DNA of 10,611 nt. Origin: Chlorobiales bacterium. GTDB lineage: Bacteria > Bacteroidota > Chlorobiia > Chlorobiales > Chlorobiaceae. Under the pieces are notes generated by a model that saw nothing but the letters and a program-made list of their open reading frames with translations, had not been told where the DNA came from and did no database searches. The stretch lies in the NCBI GenBank assembly GCA_022360415.1, contig JAKSDB010000318.1, positions 1 to 10,611 on the forward strand, read 5' to 3'. Shown here one piece after another: positions 6,311-10,611 of the stretch; within the stretch, counting starts at the first letter, position 1, and each line of letters begins with the position of its first letter. Made by a program: the position numbers and the translations under genes.

Positions 6311-7148
6311 TGCACTGTTGAACAATACTCTGCTCACGATACTGAACGGTACGGTATCCCTGCTGTACATATTATCCCTCGTGCTTTACGGAGCCGATTT
6401 TTTCAGGAGCAGCGCCATTGCAAAAACATATAAGCAACCGGCGCTGATCGTCACTATCGTCACGCACATCGCTTACATCGGTTTTCTCACCGCTCCCGAA
6501 GGGTACAGGCTGGACTATTCAAGCCCCATGCTTATGACCATGGTCGCCCTGACGCTTGCCGTGACCTATATGTTCATCGAGTTTTCAACCAAAACCGATA
6601 AAACCGGTTTTTTCATTCTTTCCTTTGCTACCGGCGCCGAGATTCTCGCCTCTGTTCTTTTCCTGTCTTCATCGGGAGACGGCCCTGCGTTCAGTGGCCT
6701 TGGCATAGGTATTCACCTTCTTTCCGCCATATTCAGCTTCAGTGCCATCGCCATAGCCGGGCTGTACAGTTTTCTCTATCTCCTGCTTTTTCGTCAGATA
6801 AAAAACAACAAATTCGGCTTTCTTTTCGAGAACCTGCCGAACCTGGAGGTTCTGGAACTGCTTATCAAACATGCCGTCGCGTTCGGGTTCCTGTTTCTTA
6901 CCATAACACTTCTGGCAGGAGCCATTGGCACGATCCAGACATCTGAAGTCATCAACCTTTTTGAAACCAGGCTCATAGCGCTGATTGTCATCTGGCTGTT
7001 TTATGGCGCAAGTCTTTTCATCAAAAAACTCTTCGGGTGGGATACGTTTCACATGGCATACATCCTCATCATTCTCTTCGTTGTGATCACCTCTTTGATT
7101 ATTCTGATGAGCATTTTTTCTCCAACGTTTCACAGCACAAGCTTTTAA
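6303..7148 (+). CDS. CcsA/HemX-like cytochrome c assembly family membrane protein
   Basis: A 281-residue polytopic inner-membrane protein with about eight helices (roughly 10-31, 47-64, 76-94, 102-122, 132-163, 189-209, 223-241 and 250-272). Residues about 152-210 follow the CcsA/HemX pattern: a GLYSFLYLLLF helix, a basic loop, LPNLEVLELLIKHAVAFGF, and LLAGAIGT. Candidate heme-contact histidines are His55, His138, His190 and His250. The tryptophan-rich WWD loop of true CcsA heme-handling proteins is not visible between helices 4 and 5, which favours a HemX-type role. In Bacillus, HemX is encoded beside hemA and lowers GluTR levels. The ATG at 6303 is chosen because the 25 residues before it, from a TTG at 6228, look neither membrane-like nor conserved. 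It is 116 bp upstream of hemA on the same strand. Subfamily and function remain tentative. Confidence 0.75.
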   Translation: MDNALLNNTLLTILNGTVSLLYILSLVLYGADFFRSSAIAKTYKQPALIVTIVTHIAYIGFLTAPEGYRLDYSSPMLMTMVALTLAVTYMFIEFSTKTDKTGFFILSFATGAEILASVLFLSSSGDGPAFSGLGIGIHLLSAIFSFSAIAIAGLYSFLYLLLFRQIKNNKFGFLFENLPNLEVLELLIKHAVAFGFLFLTITLLAGAIGTIQTSEVINLFETRLIALIVIWLFYGASLFIKKLFGWDTFHMAYILIILFVVITSLIILMSIFSPTFHSTSF

Positions 7149-7159
7149 GCCCGTGATGT

Positions 7160-7188
7160 TTGATAATTTCAACGCTATACGGTATATT
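7160..7188 (+). promoter_or_regulatory. Candidate sigma-70-type promoter for hemACD
   Basis: TTGATA (7160-7165) and TATATT (7183-7188) are separated by exactly 17 bp (7166-7182). Each differs from the consensus hexamer by one base. Transcription would start near 7195, giving a leader of about 70 nt before the hemA ATG. It lies in the only intergenic gap between the ccsA-like gene and hemA, so hemACD could be transcribed independently. It was found by eye; no mapping data. Confidence 0.5.
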
Positions 7189-7264
7189 TTGTTTCACTGA
7201 GTTTTAACTGTTACCACCGGCAAGATCATATCGTTTTCAGGCAAGCAACCAAACCACTCACATC

Positions 7265-8545
7265 ATGAACATTATTTCAGTTGGTGTCAATCACAAAACC
7301 GCACCTATTGAAATCCGTGAAAGAGTCTCGCTTCCGGAAGCCCAGGCAAAGGAATTCCTGAGAAACCTGATTGATGACGGCATTGCGCAGGAAGCCATGG
7401 CACTGTCCACCTGCAACCGAACGGAGCTGTATGTCGTGCCCGGAATGCCGGAAGTGGATTGCCGTTACCTGAAAGAATATCTCATCGCATACAAGGACGC
7501 GCATCACGATGTACGCCCCGAACACTTTTTCAACCGTTTCTACTGCAACACCGCACGGCATCTTTTTGAGGTGGCAAGCGCGATCGACTCGCTGATTCTC
7601 GGCGAAGGGCAAATCCTCGGCCAGGTAAAAGAAGGGTACAGAATAGCTGTGGAAGTCCAGTCCGCCGGTATTCTTCTGACCCGTCTCTGCCACACTGCGT
7701 TCAGCGTCGCAAAAAAAGTCAAGACCAAAACAAAGATCATGGAAGGCGCGGTTTCCGTCAGCTACGCCGCAGTTGAGCTCGCGCAGAAAATATTCTCCAA
7801 CCTGTCCATGAAAAAGATTTTGCTGATAGGAGCAGGAGAAACAGGAGAACTTGCCGCAAAACACATGTTCCAGAAAAACGCACGGAACATAGTTATCACG
7901 AACAGGACACTTTCCAAGGCAGAGACTCTTGCCGGGGAGCTTGGCACCAATCAGGTACTCCCGTATGAAACATACAAGGAACACCTCCATGAGTTCGATA
8001 TTATCATAACCGCAGTAAGCATAAAGGATTATGTTTTAACTGAACCGGAGCTTCAGCAGAGTATGCAGAAAAGAAGACTGAAACCGGTTATTATCCTCGA
8101 TCTCGGCCTGCCCCGTAACGTCGATCCTGAAATCGGCAAACTCAAAAACATGTTCCTCAAGGATATCGACGATCTCAAACACATCATCGATAAAAACCTT
8201 GAAATGAGAAGAGCGGAACTGCCGAAAGTCCAGAAAATCATCGATGAAGAGCTTGTTGGCTTCGGCCGCTGGATCAACACACTGAAAGTACGTCCTACCA
8301 TTGTAGACCTCCAGTCAAAATTCCTTGAAATCAAGGAAAAAGAGCTCGAGAGGTTCCGTTACAAGGTCAGTGAAGAAGAACTGAAAAGAATGGAACGACT
8401 GACCGACAGGATTCTCAAAAAGATCCTGCACCATCCAATCAAAATGCTCAAGGCACCGGTCGATACTGCAGATACCATCCCCAGCAGAGTCAATCTCGTG
8501 AGAAACATTTTTGACCTTGAAGAACAAAACCAACGAACCAAATAA
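7265..8545 (+). CDS. hemA: HemA, glutamyl-tRNA reductase
   Basis: GluTR reduces glutamyl-tRNA(Glu) with NADPH to glutamate-1-semialdehyde, the first committed step of the C5 route to 5-aminolevulinate and so to heme and bacteriochlorophylls. The 426-residue length is typical. The N-terminal catalytic domain begins MNIISVGVNHKTAPIEIRE. The nucleophile Cys50 lies in STCNRTELY (48-56). ILGEGQILGQVKEGY follows at 111-125. The NADPH-binding Rossmann motif GAGETG is at 189-194, and NRT-x-x-KAE follows. A long helical dimerisation domain closes the protein (about 300-426). The ATG at 7265 gives exactly the conserved N-terminus, although no clear Shine-Dalgarno precedes it. hemC follows after 27 bp. 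In other bacteria GluTR is a control point (heme, HemX); nothing in this sequence proves that here. Confidence 0.97.
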   Translation: MNIISVGVNHKTAPIEIRERVSLPEAQAKEFLRNLIDDGIAQEAMALSTCNRTELYVVPGMPEVDCRYLKEYLIAYKDAHHDVRPEHFFNRFYCNTARHLFEVASAIDSLILGEGQILGQVKEGYRIAVEVQSAGILLTRLCHTAFSVAKKVKTKTKIMEGAVSVSYAAVELAQKIFSNLSMKKILLIGAGETGELAAKHMFQKNARNIVITNRTLSKAETLAGELGTNQVLPYETYKEHLHEFDIIITAVSIKDYVLTEPELQQSMQKRRLKPVIILDLGLPRNVDPEIGKLKNMFLKDIDDLKHIIDKNLEMRRAELPKVQKIIDEELVGFGRWINTLKVRPTIVDLQSKFLEIKEKELERFRYKVSEEELKRMERLTDRILKKILHHPIKMLKAPVDTADTIPSRVNLVRNIFDLEEQNQRTK

Positions 8546-8572
8546 TCAGTTAAACGCTAATCAGTAACCGCA

Positions 8573-9514
8573 TTGAAAAAAAAATTAATTATCGGTACCA
8601 GATCAAGCCCCCTGGCCCTCTGGCAGGCTGAATTCACCAAAGCTGAACTTTCAAAACACTACCCGGAACTCAACATAGAGCTCAAACTGGTTAAAACAAC
8701 CGGAGACGTGCTACTCGATTCCCCTCTTTCCAAGATCGGAGACATGGGGCTTTTCACAAAAGACATTGAAAAGCACCTGATTGCAAACGAGATTGATCTT
8801 GCTGTGCACAGCCTCAAAGATGTTCCGACTGAAACTCCGGAAGGACTGATGCTTTCAGCATTCACCGAGAGAGAAGACACCAGGGACGTAATCATCTCAA
8901 AAAACGGCGAGAGTCTGAAAACTCTCTGCCAGGATGCAAAAATAGCAACCAGCAGCCTTCGCAGAACATCCCAGCTGCTCAGTATGAGGCCTGATTTCCG
9001 GATCGGGGATATACGTGGCAATCTGAATACCCGGTTCAAGAAATTCGACGAAAGTGACTTTGACGCTATGCTGCTTGCATACGCAGGCGTACATCGCCTC
9101 AATTTCGGCGATCGTATTTCGGAAATCCTTCCTCACGAAACCATGCTTCCGGCTGTTGGTCAGGGTGCACTGGGAATTGAAACACGTTCAGATGACGAAG
9201 AGACAAAAGAAATCGTCAAAGTCATGAACAACCCGAATACCGAATTCTGCACCAAGGCCGAAAGAGCGCTCCTCCGTCACCTACGGGGCGGTTGCCAGAT
9301 TCCGATAGGTGCTTATGCAAGCCTGAAAAACAGCACACTGCATCTGCTCGCATACGTCGGCTCGGTTGACGGGAAACGGGCTATCCGTGACGAAACCACC
9401 CTGGAAGACTGCACAACGCCTGAGCAGGCTGAACAGGCAGGCATCAATCTGGCGGAAGAGCTGCTCAAGCTCGGGGCCAGTGAAATCCTGGCGGAAATCA
9501 GAAAAACCTGCTGA
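8573..9514 (+). CDS. hemC: HemC, porphobilinogen deaminase (hydroxymethylbilane synthase)
   Basis: HemC joins four porphobilinogens into hydroxymethylbilane on a covalently bound dipyrromethane cofactor. The 313-residue length is normal. Conserved segments are IGTRSSPLALWQAE (7-20), HSLKDVPT (79-86) with catalytic Asp83, the paired arginines in SSLRRTSQL (Arg130, Arg131), GDIRGNLNTR (145-154) and LPAVGQGALGIE (192-203). The cofactor-attaching Cys241 is in LRGGCQIPIGAYA. The start is TTG, because no ATG or GTG exists between the upstream gene and the conserved IGTRSS motif; nine A residues follow it directly (8576-8584). It is 27 bp after hemA and overlaps hemD by one base (TGATG), consistent with one operon. 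Confidence 0.97.
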   Translation: MKKKLIIGTRSSPLALWQAEFTKAELSKHYPELNIELKLVKTTGDVLLDSPLSKIGDMGLFTKDIEKHLIANEIDLAVHSLKDVPTETPEGLMLSAFTEREDTRDVIISKNGESLKTLCQDAKIATSSLRRTSQLLSMRPDFRIGDIRGNLNTRFKKFDESDFDAMLLAYAGVHRLNFGDRISEILPHETMLPAVGQGALGIETRSDDEETKEIVKVMNNPNTEFCTKAERALLRHLRGGCQIPIGAYASLKNSTLHLLAYVGSVDGKRAIRDETTLEDCTTPEQAEQAGINLAEELLKLGASEILAEIRKTC

Positions 9515-10260
9515 TGAAGTCTGTTCTCGTCACACGACCGAAGCACCAGGCGGAATCATTTGTACATGAGCTGAAAAAACACAACCTGGACTCGATTGTT
9601 TTTCCGACAATCGAGATCAGGCAGGTTTCCGGTTGGCGAATCCCTCCCATTTCCAGCTATGCCGGAGCTTTTTTCACCAGCCCGAACAGTGTTCACTATT
9701 TTCTTGAGAGAGTGAAAAAAGAAGCTCCCGATGAGCTGGAACAGATGAAAAAGATCAGTGTGTTTGCCGTAGGAAAAACTACCGCAAAAGATCTTGCCGG
9801 ATATGGAATAACAACGGAGCCTCTTCCAAAAACAGCCGATGCCGTGAACCTTATGCAGGAAATCGGTACGAGAAAAATTCAGGGCAGACGGTTTCTTTTT
9901 CTTCGCGGCAGTCTATCCCTCGGCATCATTCCAGCGGCCATTAAGGAACAGGGGGGCTCCTGCGACTCCATTACCGTTTATGAAAACAACCCTCCGGATC
10001 TCGAAGTCACCGAGACGGTAAAGAAAATGGTCGAAGAAGGTAAAATCTCGTGCCTCTCGTTCACCAGCCCGTCAACCGCCCAGAACTATTTCAAGGCAGT
10101 CGGCTCTACTGCCCTTCCTGCCGGAGTGCTTGTAGCCGCAATTGGCAACACAACTGCAAAAGCACTCAGGGATCTCGGTGTGGAGGTTGACGTTATTCCT
10201 GAATACTACGATGGCCCTCATTTCGCAAAAGCCATTGCGGAAGCGCTGAAAGATAAGTAA
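9514..10260 (+). CDS. hemD: HemD, uroporphyrinogen-III synthase
   Basis: HemD cyclises hydroxymethylbilane with inversion of ring D to give uroporphyrinogen III, the last common precursor of heme, siroheme, corrinoids and chlorophylls. This 248-residue protein follows the variable two-domain family. It opens MKSVLVTRPKHQAESF; FFTSPNSVHYFLE (53-65) and FAVGKTTAKDL (84-94) form domain 1. FLFLRGSLSLG (127-137), SFTSPSTAQNYF (182-193) and AAIGNTTAKALRDLGV (208-223) complete the pattern. The ATG shares its first base with the last base of the hemC stop, indicating translational coupling. It ends 13 bp before the convergent rmuC stop, with no hairpin terminator in that gap. HemD is poorly conserved as a family, but position and motifs agree. 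Confidence 0.92.
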   Translation: MKSVLVTRPKHQAESFVHELKKHNLDSIVFPTIEIRQVSGWRIPPISSYAGAFFTSPNSVHYFLERVKKEAPDELEQMKKISVFAVGKTTAKDLAGYGITTEPLPKTADAVNLMQEIGTRKIQGRRFLFLRGSLSLGIIPAAIKEQGGSCDSITVYENNPPDLEVTETVKKMVEEGKISCLSFTSPSTAQNYFKAVGSTALPAGVLVAAIGNTTAKALRDLGVEVDVIPEYYDGPHFAKAIAEALKDK

Positions 10261-10273
10261 CGAGTCACCCATT

Positions 10274-10611
10274 TCATTCCTCACGATCCGTCCCTGCGTC
10301 CAGCGTTTCCCGAGCATCTTCCTCAGTGATCTGGCTCTTTTCCCCTGAAACATTTTCCACCTGCCGCAGACGTCTTTGAATGGCACGGGTCCTTACCCCG
10401 ACAAGCTTGTCGATCTCTGTGCCCGCCTGTGTTATCCTGCTTTGTGCCTTCACAAGTACATCTTCAAACCGTGCAAATTCAGTCTTGACCTGTGCCAGCA
10501 CTTTCCACACTTCACCGGTCCTTTTCTGTATTGCAAGCGTTCTGAAACCCATCTGCAGACTGTTCAAAAGGGCTGCAAGCGTTGTGGGACCGGTTACAAT
10601 AACGTTGAATT
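10274..10611 (-). CDS. rmuC: RmuC-family protein, C-terminal part (5' end beyond window edge)
   Basis: RmuC proteins carry a predicted nuclease-like core; E. coli rmuC limits recombination at inverted repeats, but the molecular activity is poorly defined. The visible 112 residues read FNVIVTGPTTLAALLNSLQM, then GFRTLAIQKRTGEVWKVLAQ, matching the conserved GPTTLLALLNSLRMGFRTLAIQKR segment of the family. A helical, probably coiled-coil tail follows (VKTEFARFEDVLVKAQSRIT) with the conserved GVRTRAIQRRLRQVE. The frame is open to the window edge, so the catalytic core and start lie outside. The stop is at 10274-10276, 13 bp from the hemD stop. Its adjacency to hemD looks like simple convergence. 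Confidence 0.92.
   Translation of the reverse strand, partial: FNVIVTGPTTLAALLNSLQMGFRTLAIQKRTGEVWKVLAQVKTEFARFEDVLVKAQSRITQAGTEIDKLVGVRTRAIQRRLRQVENVSGEKSQITEEDARETLDAGTDREE

Noticed and set aside
7277..7990. 237-codon minus-strand frame opposite hemA
   Set aside because: Antisense shadow; composition is Phe/Cys-rich with no family signature, while hemA is certain.
1..10611. CRISPR arrays, tRNA or rRNA genes
   Set aside because: No regularly spaced direct repeats and no tRNA-like or rRNA-like sequence were recognised on either strand.

Overview
The window looks like a chromosomal segment of a green sulfur bacterium (Chlorobiaceae, Chlorobium/Prosthecochloris-like). The basis is a bacteriochlorophyll a gene pair (bchC-bchX) close to a C5-pathway tetrapyrrole cluster (hemA-hemC-hemD) preceded by a CcsA/HemX-like membrane protein. 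That combination and the protein sequences fit Chlorobi better than purple bacteria; the assignment is by recognition, not by a search.

Layout. (1) 1-1967, plus strand: the 3' part of bchC, cut by the window edge, overlaps bchX by ATGA. bchX encodes the iron protein of chlorophyllide a reductase and carries a C-terminal extension that reads like a sigma-70 region 4 helix-turn-helix. An eight-A run lies in the linker between the two. (2) About 2003-4340: an accessory segment. It starts with a clearly AT-rich gene (about one third G+C where counted, against roughly half in the neighbours) for a membrane-anchored protein with three PASTA repeats and a LamG/concanavalin-like domain. About 800 bp without an intact gene follow, holding decayed transposase pieces: two IS3-family OrfA remnants on the minus strand and an IS630-family C-terminal remnant on the plus strand. 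(3) 4345-6171, minus strand: typA/bipA, the ribosome-associated GTPase. (4) 6303-10260, plus strand: a ccsA/hemX-like gene, then hemA, hemC and hemD, with a good sigma-70-type promoter candidate just before hemA. (5) 10274-10611, minus strand: the C-terminal part of rmuC, convergent with hemD.

How the genes fit together: HemA, HemC and HemD supply uroporphyrinogen III for heme, corrinoids and all (bacterio)chlorophylls. BchX and BchC act near the end of the branch to bacteriochlorophyll a, which in Chlorobi is used in the FMO protein, chlorosome baseplate and reaction centre. The CcsA/HemX-like protein is a heme-related membrane protein often found beside hemA. The partner reductase genes bchY and bchZ are not in the window; the AT-rich insert lies directly downstream of bchX.

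The observations most worth a second look are the HTH-like tail on BchX with its slippery A-run, the PASTA-LamG gene and its recruited C-terminal tail, the layered insertion-sequence remnants, and a mini-ORF with a strong Shine-Dalgarno sequence that overlaps the ccsA-like start.
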